Shown here in pieces: positions 7,507-16,830 of a stretch of DNA of 64,000 nt (the stretch's first letter is position 1; each line of letters begins with the position of its first letter). The translations under genes and the position numbers were made by a program. The stretch is from Pedobacter westerhofensis (GTDB lineage Bacteria > Bacteroidota > Bacteroidia > Sphingobacteriales > Sphingobacteriaceae), in the NCBI RefSeq assembly GCF_900182595.1, contig NZ_FXTN01000004.1:248001-312000 (forward strand), given 5' to 3'. The notes under the pieces were generated by a model. It searched no databases, was not told the DNA's origin, and saw only the letters and a program-made list of their open reading frames with translations.

Positions 7507-10500
7507 AGATCTCAGATTACGCCGTAAAAAACGGCCAGTTCACCCTGGTGATCTTTATCATGATCATCGTGCTGGGCATTACCACGATGCTGAATATGCC
7601 GCGGTCCGAAGACCCGGAAATGCACGCCCCATTCTTTTCAGTAATCATTATTTACCCAGGTACCAGTCCGAGGGACATTGAAGACCGCGTAGTTACGCCC
7701 CTTGAAAAAACGATTTCGGGGCTGGACGATATCAAAAAGGTACGTACCAGTATTTCCAATGGCGTGGCCGTGATCCGTGTAGAATATGTGTACAGCAGTA
7801 ACATCGATTCCAAATACCAGGAGATCGTCCGCGAGGTCAACAGCAAACGGCCGGAACTTCCTGCCGATATTGCCAGTATCGAAATCCAGAAACAGCAGCC
7901 CTCTGATGTGAATGTGCTGCAGGTAGCGCTGGTATCTGAGAACGCTGCCCGGAGCAAGCTGCAATACTATGCCGAGCGGCTGCAGGACGACCTGGAAAAG
8001 GTGCCTTCGCTCAAACAGGTGCAGATCTTTGGTTTGCCGGGCCAGCAGGTCAGGGTTGAGCTCGACCTGGAGAAAATGGCGCAGATGCACCTGCCGGTAA
8101 GCGCTATCGTCAACAGCCTGCACAGCGAAATGGCCAGTATCCCGGGAGGAAGCATTGATGCCGGAAAGCAAACTTTCAATATCAAATCCAACGATTACAG
8201 AACACTTGATGCCGTAAATAATACGATTGTATACTCTGCAGGCGGAAAGAATATCCTGTTGAAAAACATCGCCCGCGTCTATTACGGATATGGTGAAGAA
8301 CAGCATATTGCCCGCCTCAACGGCCACCGCTGCGTTTTTGTCGTAGCTGCCCAAAAGGAAAAAGAAAACATCAGTAAAACGCAGCTGGCCTACGTCGCCA
8401 CGCTGGCCAACTTCAAAAAGCAGCTGCCGGCGAATATAGACCTGGTGCAGAATTTTGACCAGGCAAACAATGTAAACAGGCGGCTGACAGGCCTGGGACA
8501 TGATTTTATCATTGCGATCCTGCTGGTAGCCATCACGCTGCTGCCCCTGGGTTTCCGCCCCGCGGTGATCGTGATGATTTCCATCCCGCTGTCACTGGCC
8601 ATAGGTATTGTACTGCTGCAGCTGTTTGGCTTTAACCTCAACCAGCTCAGTATTGTAGGTTTGGTGGTTGCACTGGGGCTGCTGGTAGATGACAGCATTG
8701 TGGTGGTGGAGAATATCGAGCGCTGGATGCTGGAAGGGCACAGCCGCCTGGAAGCCACGCTCAAAGCCACAGGGCAGATCGGTATGGCCGTAGTGGGCTG
8801 TACCGTGGTACTGATCATTGCATTTATGCCGCTCGTGTTTTTGCCTGAAGGTTCCGGAGATTTTATCAGGTGCCTGCCACTGGCCGTGATCTTCTGTGTA
8901 CTGGCTTCGATGTTTGTTTCTTTAACGATCATCCCCTTTTTATCCAGCCGCCTGCTGAAAAACCATACCGGAAACCCCGAAGGGAATTTCCTGATGCGCG
9001 GACTAAAAAAACTGATCCACGGCAGTTACGCACGTTTGCTGGACAAGGCGCTGGACAAACCTTTCCTCACGATCGGAGTGGCCGTAGTGCTTTTTTCTGC
9101 CTCGATCTACCTGTTCGGCGTAATCGGTTTCAGTTTGTTCCCGGCTTCGGAGAAACCACAGTTCCTGATCAATATCACCACGCCAAGCCAGTCTAACATC
9201 CCTTACACAGACACTGTGGCAAGGGCAATAGAAAAACAGCTGAAAAGAGAGCCGCTGATCAAATATTATGCGTCCAATATCGGCAGGGGAAACCCGCGGA
9301 TCTACTACAATGTGATCCCCGAAAACAACCGCAGTGATTTCGCACAGCTGTTTGTTCAGCTGGACGAAGAAACCAGTCCCGATGAAAAACTGGCGCTGAT
9401 CCAGCAGCTGCAGCAGCGCTGGGCACATTACCCCGGCGCTAAGGTAGAAGTGAAAAACTTTGAACAGGGCCCGCCGGTAATTGCCCCGGTGGAAGTGCGC
9501 GTTTTTGGGGATAACCTGGATACGCTGCGCGCCTTATCAATGAGGGTAGAACAGATGCTGCACCAGACCCCCGGAACCATGTACATCAATAATCCGGTGA
9601 GCCTGCTGAAAAGCGATATCCGTATTGCGGTAAATAAAGAGAAGGCGCAGCAGCTGGGCGTATCGTCGGTTAATATCGATCAGATAGCCAGGCTGGCGGT
9701 AACCGGCCTCAATATGGGCACTTACTACAACAATGACAATAAATATGGCTACACTGTACTGCTTACCCGGATGAAAGAGGGCAGGCCCAGTCTTGACGCT
9801 TTCCGCAACCTGTATGTGAACAATGTTCAGGGCAATGCTTTGCCCTTAAACCAGGTGGCGGGGCTGCAGCTGGAATCTTCACCGGCAATCATCAACCACC
9901 AGGAGAAGAAGAGGGTGGTCTCGGTACAGGCAAACCTGCAGAAGGGCTATCTGGCCAGCCGTGTCATACAGGATGTGATCAATAAAATGGACAAAATGAA
10001 ACTGCCTCCCGGATACAGCTATGAGATGGGCGGAGAGCTTGAATCGCAGAACAATTCATTCGGAGGCTTCATGAGCATTATCCTGGTGACGGTATTTATG
10101 TTTGTTGCCGTACTGGTACTGCTGTTTAAAACCTTTAAAAGTATGCTCATCATTCTGTCTGTGATCCCGCTGGGGATTGTAGGTGCTGCGGTGGCACTTT
10201 GGGTCACAGGAAATTCGCTGTCCTTTATCGCTGTGGTGGGCCTGATTGCACTGGCAGGAATAGAAGTGAAGAATACGATTTTGCTGGTCGATTTTACCAA
10301 TCAGCTGCGGAAAAAAGGAATGAGCCTGCATGATGCGATACGTGAAGCCGGAGAAGTCAGGTTTTTACCGATCGTGCTCACTTCCCTGACAGCCATCGGC
10401 GGATTGATCCCGATTGCGGTTTCTACGAACCCGCTGATCTCACCGCTGGCCATCGTACTGATTGGCGGGCTGATCAGCTCTACTTTACTGTCCAGGATTG

Positions 10501-10571
10501 TAACGCCGATCGTTTATGAGCTGATCCCGCCGGCGGTAACCCCGGATGAGGAAAAGCCGGAGACACACTAA
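7503..10571 (+). CDS. RND-family efflux permease (AcrB-type)
   Basis: A 1022-residue proton-driven inner-membrane transporter of the hydrophobe/amphiphile efflux family. The N-terminal membrane helix is at about 10-30. The intramembrane Asp pair is in GLLVDDSIVVVENIER and the conserved Lys is in GIEVKNTILLVDF; together they form the proton relay. Two large periplasmic loops follow the first and seventh helices, as in AcrB. Length and duplication match the family. The start ATG overlaps the adaptor stop by four bases. The pump is complete: channel, adaptor, permease and repressor are all present. An extended hairpin terminator follows. Confidence 0.95.
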   Translation: MKISDYAVKNGQFTLVIFIMIIVLGITTMLNMPRSEDPEMHAPFFSVIIIYPGTSPRDIEDRVVTPLEKTISGLDDIKKVRTSISNGVAVIRVEYVYSSNIDSKYQEIVREVNSKRPELPADIASIEIQKQQPSDVNVLQVALVSENAARSKLQYYAERLQDDLEKVPSLKQVQIFGLPGQQVRVELDLEKMAQMHLPVSAIVNSLHSEMASIPGGSIDAGKQTFNIKSNDYRTLDAVNNTIVYSAGGKNILLKNIARVYYGYGEEQHIARLNGHRCVFVVAAQKEKENISKTQLAYVATLANFKKQLPANIDLVQNFDQANNVNRRLTGLGHDFIIAILLVAITLLPLGFRPAVIVMISIPLSLAIGIVLLQLFGFNLNQLSIVGLVVALGLLVDDSIVVVENIERWMLEGHSRLEATLKATGQIGMAVVGCTVVLIIAFMPLVFLPEGSGDFIRCLPLAVIFCVLASMFVSLTIIPFLSSRLLKNHTGNPEGNFLMRGLKKLIHGSYARLLDKALDKPFLTIGVAVVLFSASIYLFGVIGFSLFPASEKPQFLINITTPSQSNIPYTDTVARAIEKQLKREPLIKYYASNIGRGNPRIYYNVIPENNRSDFAQLFVQLDEETSPDEKLALIQQLQQRWAHYPGAKVEVKNFEQGPPVIAPVEVRVFGDNLDTLRALSMRVEQMLHQTPGTMYINNPVSLLKSDIRIAVNKEKAQQLGVSSVNIDQIARLAVTGLNMGTYYNNDNKYGYTVLLTRMKEGRPSLDAFRNLYVNNVQGNALPLNQVAGLQLESSPAIINHQEKKRVVSVQANLQKGYLASRVIQDVINKMDKMKLPPGYSYEMGGELESQNNSFGGFMSIILVTVFMFVAVLVLLFKTFKSMLIILSVIPLGIVGAAVALWVTGNSLSFIAVVGLIALAGIEVKNTILLVDFTNQLRKKGMSLHDAIREAGEVRFLPIVLTSLTAIGGLIPIAVSTNPLISPLAIVLIGGLISSTLLSRIVTPIVYELIPPAVTPDEEKPETH

Positions 10572-10580
10572 AATACAGGA

Positions 10581-10638
10581 ACTGCCCTGGCCTTATTGCA
10601 TTTCAACGGAGAAATGCAGTATCGCCGGGGCGGTTTTT
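10581..10638 (+). terminator. Long hairpin terminator after the RND operon
   Basis: ACTGCCCTGGC (10581-10591) pairs with GCCGGGGCGGT (10623-10633), with two G-U pairs in RNA. A nested TGCATTTC/GAAATGCA hairpin lies inside. Five T follow. The structure overlaps the tail of the convergent gene ending at 10637. Confidence 0.75.
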
Positions 10639-10978
10639 AATCGTATAAATTAGTGATAGTGTTCTTGATAAAGTTTTCCATGGTGTTTACAATCAGGTTT
10701 AGTTGCTCCGGAGGGGCCACTTCACTGAGCTCATCCAGCAGGAGCTGCGATTCCAGCTTCCATTTCAGCAGCTGGGCGGCAACAATCGCATTGATATTCT
10801 GATACTGGCCCAGTAACTTTTCTATATCTTCTTTATAGGCTACCCAGCACAATGCCTTTGTCCTGTTGAGGCCTGATGCAATATCCTCGTCTGTGTATGC
10901 CGGATCTGCCAGAAAACACATTATCCCTGTAAATTTCTTTCTGTATACAGGCTTCACAACTACTCTGTATCTATTCAT
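10637..10978 (-). CDS. Uncharacterised 113-residue protein
   Basis: I do not recognise this protein. It has a basic N-terminal strand-like start (MNRYRVVVKPVYRKKF) followed by an alpha-helical body rich in Leu, Asn and Gln, including LLGQYQNINAIVAAQLLKWKLES and a C-terminal ENFIKNTITNL helix. No signal peptide, membrane segment or catalytic motif is visible, so it is probably cytoplasmic. The ATG is preceded by an AT-rich stretch that could hold its promoter. It is convergent with the RND operon and is followed on the same strand by a GAF-PAS gene cluster. Composition and codon use look genuine. Confidence 0.55.
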   Translation of the reverse strand: MNRYRVVVKPVYRKKFTGIMCFLADPAYTDEDIASGLNRTKALCWVAYKEDIEKLLGQYQNINAIVAAQLLKWKLESQLLLDELSEVAPPEQLNLIVNTMENFIKNTITNLYD

Positions 10979-11051
10979 GGCTTGTATTTGGTACTATAAA
11001 AATATTACAATTTTTTATAAAAAGTAATATTTTTGACCGAGGATCTGATAT

Positions 11052-12233
11052 TTACGTTTTAGCTGTTTCCGTAATCAGGCGCAGTGCTTCTTCCACTTTT
11101 TTGAGATTGTTACCAATCTCTGTTATGGTACTATACACTTCCGGATTATTTTGCGGCAGTTGATGTAGTGTGTCCTTTAAATTTTGGTGATGCTGAGCAA
11201 TATCTAAATGCGCAGCCAGCATTTCTACGTTAGCCATTGATATGAACTGGAGCCGCTTTTTTGTATTTACATGTTCTGTGACCTCTGTTGCGATTACCAT
11301 AATACTGGAAGTTTGGCCCCCGCCATTTTTAACGGGCTGATAAACAAAATTGAAACAAACCTCTTCAAAACGGTTATGTCTTTCTAACATCACATACTGC
11401 TCATTGCCAAAGAAAGGATTGCCGGAGCGATAAACCTGATCAAGGATCTCCAGAAAGCCCTGGCCCTGTATTTCAGGGAGTGCCTCTTTGAGTGTCTTGC
11501 CGATTACTTCTTCAGTTTTGCCCCAGAGTTCCAGAATTTTGATATTTGCGATCTCTATCGTCATCTCTTTTCCTGTGAACAGGCCAATGGCAATCGGCGC
11601 AGCTGAGATGATGCTCTGGTGACTCCTGTTTTTCTGGATCTGGTCTGCGGTTTCAATCAGTCCCTGTTCAAATTCAAACAGACTGTGTAAACGCATTTCT
11701 ATCTGATCCATCACAATTTTTGCCATGTTTGCGAGCATTTGTTTCTCTTTTTCGGAGAAATTCCTTTTTTCATAGCCCATTACACAAATGGTACCGATGC
11801 TAAAGCCATCATAGGTGATGAGTGGGGCGCCTGCATAAAATTTAAATCCTATTTCTGCTGCCAGTATAGAATTGCTGAGTAAACAGGGGTCGGCGATTGG
11901 CAATGTTTCAAAAACAGTAACCTCATTGCTGAGCATGGCCAGTGAACATAAACTGGAGCTTCTGGGAGTTGCAACATTTGCGCCCTTGATGTCCATTGAA
12001 GTTTTCACAAATACCTCTTCAGTATCGACAAAGTTGATCAGCGCAACAGGAAGATTAAAAAAATTGGCAGCAAGATTAGCGATATTATCAAAAGACTTTT
12101 CGGGAGCGCTGCCGATGATATGATAACGTTTCAGTGCTGCTACACGCTGTTGATCATTGGCAGGTTTCGGGTTGTTTTCTGTGTGGTTATCTGTTGAAGT
12201 TGCTTTATCTTTCATCCGTCTTGCTGATTCCAT
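11052..12233 (-). CDS. GAF-PAS sensor protein without an output domain
   Basis: A 393-residue soluble sensor. The GAF domain (about 25-180) opens with the phrase RVAALKRYHIIGSAPEKSFDNIA, shared with three other proteins in this window. It is followed by a PAS domain (about 205-325, with IANIKILELWGKTEEVIGKTL) and a helical C-terminal tail (330-393). No histidine kinase, GGDEF, EAL, phosphatase or DNA-binding domain is present, although the protein ends naturally with helix and stop. It is closely related to the next gene upstream (12352-14262) and probably arose by tandem duplication. It may signal through partner proteins or helical dimerisation. The ligand is unknown. Confidence 0.8.
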   Translation of the reverse strand: MESARRMKDKATSTDNHTENNPKPANDQQRVAALKRYHIIGSAPEKSFDNIANLAANFFNLPVALINFVDTEEVFVKTSMDIKGANVATPRSSSLCSLAMLSNEVTVFETLPIADPCLLSNSILAAEIGFKFYAGAPLITYDGFSIGTICVMGYEKRNFSEKEKQMLANMAKIVMDQIEMRLHSLFEFEQGLIETADQIQKNRSHQSIISAAPIAIGLFTGKEMTIEIANIKILELWGKTEEVIGKTLKEALPEIQGQGFLEILDQVYRSGNPFFGNEQYVMLERHNRFEEVCFNFVYQPVKNGGGQTSSIMVIATEVTEHVNTKKRLQFISMANVEMLAAHLDIAQHHQNLKDTLHQLPQNNPEVYSTITEIGNNLKKVEEALRLITETAKT

Positions 12234-12351
12234 CTGTGTGCATGTGTCTAATTAAGACATACGGGAAATCTAGGCAAAAAGGTTTATATCTTTGACGATC
12301 ATTTCGTTCATTCTGTAAATCAGTATGGTACACTTATAAATGCCTGCTGTT

Positions 12352-14262
12352 TCAATTATTTTGTCCGGGATTTGGGATTTCAATCGTTACCCCGGAGAGC
12401 TGAGTAGCCTTGCCATCAACATAATCCAGTTTTCCGAAAGCTCTCAGCCATCGCTGCTGATGATCCTCAGTTGCATTCAGTGGGAAGTCGAGGCTGAATG
12501 GTTCGTTCTTGTCAATTGAATTGCGTATGGCCTGCATAATTTTGTCGCCATATGGATCTGAAATTAGTGCTATCGCCTCCTGCCAGTCAAACTGATGATC
12601 AGTAGGAAAACCGTATAGCTTATTGAGGCCTGGTGATGCAACACAGTTGAGGGTGTTTACATCGACGTGCCAGATACCCACCGTTGAAGTATCAACATAG
12701 CTATGCAAAACATCTTCTGCTTTCTGTATACTTTCTTCAATTTTTTGCAGCGAGTGATAAAGACCCGTTTGATTTTCGGGCACCTTGCTCAGCATGTCTC
12801 TGAGCAAATTCTGCGTTGCAACAAGATCTTCATGCGTAATGCGCATATCCTTGTTCGCACTGGTCAGCTCCTGTATACTTTTGGTCAGCAGTTCGTTGTT
12901 TGTCTGTGTGTCTGATTCCATACGCTCTAGTAATCTCCTCGCATTTACGATGTTGGTGATGTCGCTTACTGATGCAATAATCTGATGAACTTCACCGTCG
13001 TCATCAAATACCGGGACATAACTAATATTCAGGATCAGATCTTTAGGGCCCTCTGTGGTCTGGAGAGTTACCTCTGCTTCAGGAAAGTTGGCGGTTTCCC
13101 GCGTTTCCAACACGAGCGTAAGGCTGCTCGTTGATGCAGGATTTACAGAATCCGGAAAAATATCGAAAAGCGACCTTCCCAGTATCTGTTCTCCGGTTTT
13201 GCACCAGATGTCAAACATTTGCTGATTGGCAGCTTCTACAATAAGCTCTTTTCCTGAGAAGATTGCCATTCCTGAAGCTGAATTCATCACCATGTTCTCC
13301 AGCTGTTTTTCGCTGTTCTGCAATGCTTTGCGTGCATGCATTTCTTCAGTAATCTCATTGGCAACAATCATGATGCTTGTTGTATTGCCGTCACCATCTT
13401 GTAACGGTTGGTACACAAAGTTAAAATAAACATCTTCCATCACACCGTTGCGCATCAGAAAAACACATATTTCCTTGCCGTAGTAGGGAATACCCGATGT
13501 AAATACGTTATCAAGTATTTGCAAAAATCCCTGTCCTTCTATTTCAGGCAAAGCTTCTTTCAGCGTTTTGCCAATCACCTCATCTGTTTTGCCCCAGACT
13601 TCCAGGATAATAGGATTGGCGAGTTCGATGACCAGGGACCTGCCGTTGAGCACGCCAATAGCCATTGGTGCTTTTGCAATCAGCGACTGATTATTAAAGT
13701 TCAGCTGTGCCAGCCGGGCGGCATCCATCACGCGTTTTTCTGCGTCGAATATACCGCGCAGGCGCAACTCAATCTCGTCCATTACGATTCTGGCGAGCCC
13801 TTTCAGCATCGTCGTCTCTTTTTCCGAAAAGGTTCTTGTTTCCCGGCCAATCACGCAGATGGTACCGATGGTAAAACCATCATGGGTAATCAGCGGGGCA
13901 CCTGCATGAAATTTAAAACCCATCTCGGCTACCAGCAGCGGATCTGTCATCAAATGACGGCTCAGATTAGGAATGTCTTCAACAACCATTACTTCATCAG
14001 TCCCTAGCGCCATTGTGCAGATACTGTTGCTTCGCGGGCTGTTGCGGATCTCTTCCACACCCACATTTGATTTCAGGAATACGTTTTCGGTATCGATAAA
14101 TGAAATCAGGGAAACAGGGAGATCAAATATTTGGGTGGCTAACCTGGCAATATTATCAAATGTTTGCTCGGGAGGGGTTCCAAGAATCTGATAACGTTTG
14201 AGTGCTTCAACCCGGCGTTTGTCGTCAGGGGAAAGATTAGTTGGTGCCAGGTTGTTTTCCAT
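12352..14262 (-). CDS. GAF-PAS-PAS-PAS sensor protein without an output domain
   Basis: About 636 residues from the ATG at 14262 (MENNLAP). An in-frame ATG at 14301 would add 13 residues of poor context. A GAF domain (ALKRYQILGTPPEQTFDNIA...) is followed by two PAS domains (WGKTDEVIGKTL and MFDIWCKTGEQILG). A long coiled-coil-like segment comes next (about 440-510), then a last PAS3-like fold (STVGIWHVDVNTLNCVASPGL). The chain stops after this PAS, so no kinase or cyclase is present. Its N-terminal half is highly similar to the downstream gene at 11052-12233, separated by about 118 bases. It is probably cytoplasmic; function and partner are unknown. Confidence 0.82.
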   Translation of the reverse strand: MENNLAPTNLSPDDKRRVEALKRYQILGTPPEQTFDNIARLATQIFDLPVSLISFIDTENVFLKSNVGVEEIRNSPRSNSICTMALGTDEVMVVEDIPNLSRHLMTDPLLVAEMGFKFHAGAPLITHDGFTIGTICVIGRETRTFSEKETTMLKGLARIVMDEIELRLRGIFDAEKRVMDAARLAQLNFNNQSLIAKAPMAIGVLNGRSLVIELANPIILEVWGKTDEVIGKTLKEALPEIEGQGFLQILDNVFTSGIPYYGKEICVFLMRNGVMEDVYFNFVYQPLQDGDGNTTSIMIVANEITEEMHARKALQNSEKQLENMVMNSASGMAIFSGKELIVEAANQQMFDIWCKTGEQILGRSLFDIFPDSVNPASTSSLTLVLETRETANFPEAEVTLQTTEGPKDLILNISYVPVFDDDGEVHQIIASVSDITNIVNARRLLERMESDTQTNNELLTKSIQELTSANKDMRITHEDLVATQNLLRDMLSKVPENQTGLYHSLQKIEESIQKAEDVLHSYVDTSTVGIWHVDVNTLNCVASPGLNKLYGFPTDHQFDWQEAIALISDPYGDKIMQAIRNSIDKNEPFSLDFPLNATEDHQQRWLRAFGKLDYVDGKATQLSGVTIEIPNPGQNN

Positions 14263-14301
14263 TGTATATGTCTCATTTAGAAGCATTGGCAGTACAACCA
14301 A

Positions 14302-14593
14302 CGGCTATGATACGTTTGTTAAGATATAAATTATCCGCTTGTTCCATCCTAATTTTGAAGAAAATAATCCAATTTATTAACAATTATTTGCGAATTCTAA
14401 TTTTTTAATCATTTTTTTTCTTCATATATAAGACTATTGAGTTTAATGGTTAAGCTAAAGTGTTTTAGTTTCAAAATTAACTTTACAATTCGACCATTTA
14501 ATTCAGAAGTTTTATTGTCCTACCATTATTATAGACTTTTTGGCGTCCTTTTTCCGGAAAAATTATAACTTGGGCGTAGAAAAACATTAAAGA
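14302..14593. other. AT-rich divergent promoter region
   Basis: About 290 bases without a gene separate the divergent GAF-PAS and M28 peptidase genes. It is strongly AT-rich. TTTTG near 14538-14542 and TAACTTG near 14566-14572 have roughly the spacing of a Bacteroidota -33/-7 pair for the peptidase, but the match to TAnnTTTG is imperfect. I see no RNA gene or repeat. Confidence 0.35.
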
Positions 14594-16822
14594 ATGAAAC
14601 GACTCGCCCTGATTAGTTCCCTCAATTTACTATGGATCCCCCTGATGGCACAAACCGGCCAGCTCACAGGATTTAAAGCGCAGCATCAAACTGCGCAATA
14701 TGCACTCGAAAAAGAATTTGATGCCGGCCTCAGCAAAGAGCATATCGGTGAACTGATCAAAGAACTCTCTTCCGCTCCGCACCATCTGGGCTCGCCAAGG
14801 GGCAAAGTGGTAGCCGGGCTGATCCTCAATCAGTTTAAGAGCTATGGTTGGGATGCAAAAATAGAAACCTACTACGTGCTGTTCCCCACACCCAAAACAC
14901 GGTCGCTCAACCTGCTGAGCCCCGTAACCTATACAGCAGTGCTTGAAGAACAGCAGATCGCGGCTGATCCGGCTACGTCGCAAAAAGGGCAGCTGCCACC
15001 ATATAATGCCTGGGGTGCTGACGGAAATGTCACAGCAGGGCTGATTTTTGTGAATTACGGGCTTCCCGAGGATTACGAAAAGCTGGAACGTTTGGGCATA
15101 GATGTAAAAGGGAAAATTGTAATTGCCAAATACGGGCATTCCTGGAGAGGGGTAAAGCCTAAAATTGCCTATGAGCACGGCGCGATTGGCTGCCTCATTT
15201 ATTCAGATCCTAAAGACGATGGCTTTGTAAAAGGAGATACCTATCCGGCAGGTGCCTTTAAACCAGAATATGCGGTACAGCGTGGCTCTGTAATGGATAT
15301 GGTGATCTATCCGGGCGATCCGTTAACCCCGGGCGCCGGGGCCACAAAAGGAGCCAAAAGGTTAACAAAAGAAGAAGCACAGACGATTCTGAAGATCCCT
15401 GTACAGCCCATCAGTTACCATGACGCACAACCGCTTCTGGCAGCGCTGAAAGGCCCAGTGGCACCGGCAGAGTGGAGCGGGGGACTCCCTGTTACCTATC
15501 ATGTGGGCGACGGGGCAGCCACAGTAAGGCTCAATCTGGCTTTTAACTGGGATATTGTGCCTGCCTATAATGTGATCGCCAGGATGAAAGGTTCCAAATA
15601 TCCAAATGAATGGATCCTTCGCGGAAACCATCATGATGCCTGGGTAAATGGGGCGGCCGACCCGATAAGCGGACTGGCAGCACTGCTGGAGGAAGCAAAA
15701 TCCATCGGCCTGCTGGCAAAAAAAGGGATCCGCCCTCAAAGAACGCTGGTATATGCGGCCTGGGACGGTGAAGAGCCATCCCTGCTCGGATCAACGGAAT
15801 GGGCAGAAGACCATGCAGCAGAACTAAACCAAAAGGCAGTGGCCTATATCAACTCTGATGGCAATGGCCGCGGCTTTCTCGAAGCCGGGGGATCGCATGC
15901 GCTTGAGAATATGATTTCGGAGGTGGCACATGCGGTAAATGACCCGCAGGCCAACGTGAGCATCTTTGACCGTAAGATCGCCGCTGAGGCTGTTGCTGCC
16001 ACTTCTGCCAAGGCAAAACAAACTGCTATGGGCAAGAAAGTGCTGGACATTTCTGCGCTGGGCACGGGCTCAGACTATTCAGCTTTCCTGCAGCACCTGG
16101 GGATCCCCTCGCTTAACCTCGGTTTCGGTGGCGAGGACGAAGGAGGGGAGTACCATACGAACTTCGACTCCTATGATAACTATATTAAGTTCAAGGATCC
16201 CGGTTTTAATTACGGCCTGGCACTTTCCCAAACTGCCGGAAGGGCAGTGCTGCGACTGGCAAATGCCGATGTGCTTCCTTTTAATTTCGAAAACCTGCAG
16301 GCCAAGATCGCGAAATACCTGACAGAGGTTACTGATCTCGATACACAGCTCAGGGCCAATGCAAAAGCCAACAATCAATTGCTGAACGCCGGATTATATA
16401 AACTTGCGGCTGATCCACAGGAAAACCTGAAAGAGCCCAAGCCTAAAACAGAGCTGCCGGTAATAGATTATGCGGGATTGAAAACCGCATCGGATACCCT
16501 TAAATCATCTGCTGCGAAACTTAACCAGGCTATCGTGGCAGGACTTGAAAATATCAGGCAGCCCGAAAAATTGAATGTACTGTTGTACCAGGCAGAAAAA
16601 CAATTGCTCAGCACAGCGGGCTTGCCAAAACGCCCCTGGTATAAACATACGATCTATGCGCCGGGATTTTATACCGGTTATGGCGTGAAAACGCTTCCGG
16701 GAATACGGGAAGGGCTGGAGCAATACCAGGCTGAAGAAGTAAAGCAGCAGCTTGTGGTCCTTACGGAATCCATTCTCAACTTATCAGCTGAGCTGAACAA
16801 GGCAGCAGCGTTAGTAAAATAA
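14594..16822 (+). CDS. Secreted M28-family metallopeptidase (glutamate carboxypeptidase II-like)
   Basis: An exported zinc exopeptidase of 742 residues, similar in layout to human GCPII. It has a signal peptide (about 1-19), a protease-associated insert (about 130-260), an M28 catalytic core and a C-terminal transferrin-receptor-like dimerisation domain (about 600-735). Predicted zinc ligands and catalytic residues are His346 (GNHHDAW), Asp356 (GAADPISG), the Glu393-Glu394 pair (DGEEPSLLG), Asp422 (SDGNGRG) and a late His in GEYHTNFDSY. All expected positions are present, so it should be active. It probably trims peptides in the periplasm or outside the cell. It ends nine bases from a convergent kinase gene. 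Confidence 0.93.
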   Translation: MKRLALISSLNLLWIPLMAQTGQLTGFKAQHQTAQYALEKEFDAGLSKEHIGELIKELSSAPHHLGSPRGKVVAGLILNQFKSYGWDAKIETYYVLFPTPKTRSLNLLSPVTYTAVLEEQQIAADPATSQKGQLPPYNAWGADGNVTAGLIFVNYGLPEDYEKLERLGIDVKGKIVIAKYGHSWRGVKPKIAYEHGAIGCLIYSDPKDDGFVKGDTYPAGAFKPEYAVQRGSVMDMVIYPGDPLTPGAGATKGAKRLTKEEAQTILKIPVQPISYHDAQPLLAALKGPVAPAEWSGGLPVTYHVGDGAATVRLNLAFNWDIVPAYNVIARMKGSKYPNEWILRGNHHDAWVNGAADPISGLAALLEEAKSIGLLAKKGIRPQRTLVYAAWDGEEPSLLGSTEWAEDHAAELNQKAVAYINSDGNGRGFLEAGGSHALENMISEVAHAVNDPQANVSIFDRKIAAEAVAATSAKAKQTAMGKKVLDISALGTGSDYSAFLQHLGIPSLNLGFGGEDEGGEYHTNFDSYDNYIKFKDPGFNYGLALSQTAGRAVLRLANADVLPFNFENLQAKIAKYLTEVTDLDTQLRANAKANNQLLNAGLYKLAADPQENLKEPKPKTELPVIDYAGLKTASDTLKSSAAKLNQAIVAGLENIRQPEKLNVLLYQAEKQLLSTAGLPKRPWYKHTIYAPGFYTGYGVKTLPGIREGLEQYQAEEVKQQLVVLTESILNLSAELNKAAALVK

Positions 16823-16830
16823 CCTGCTGC

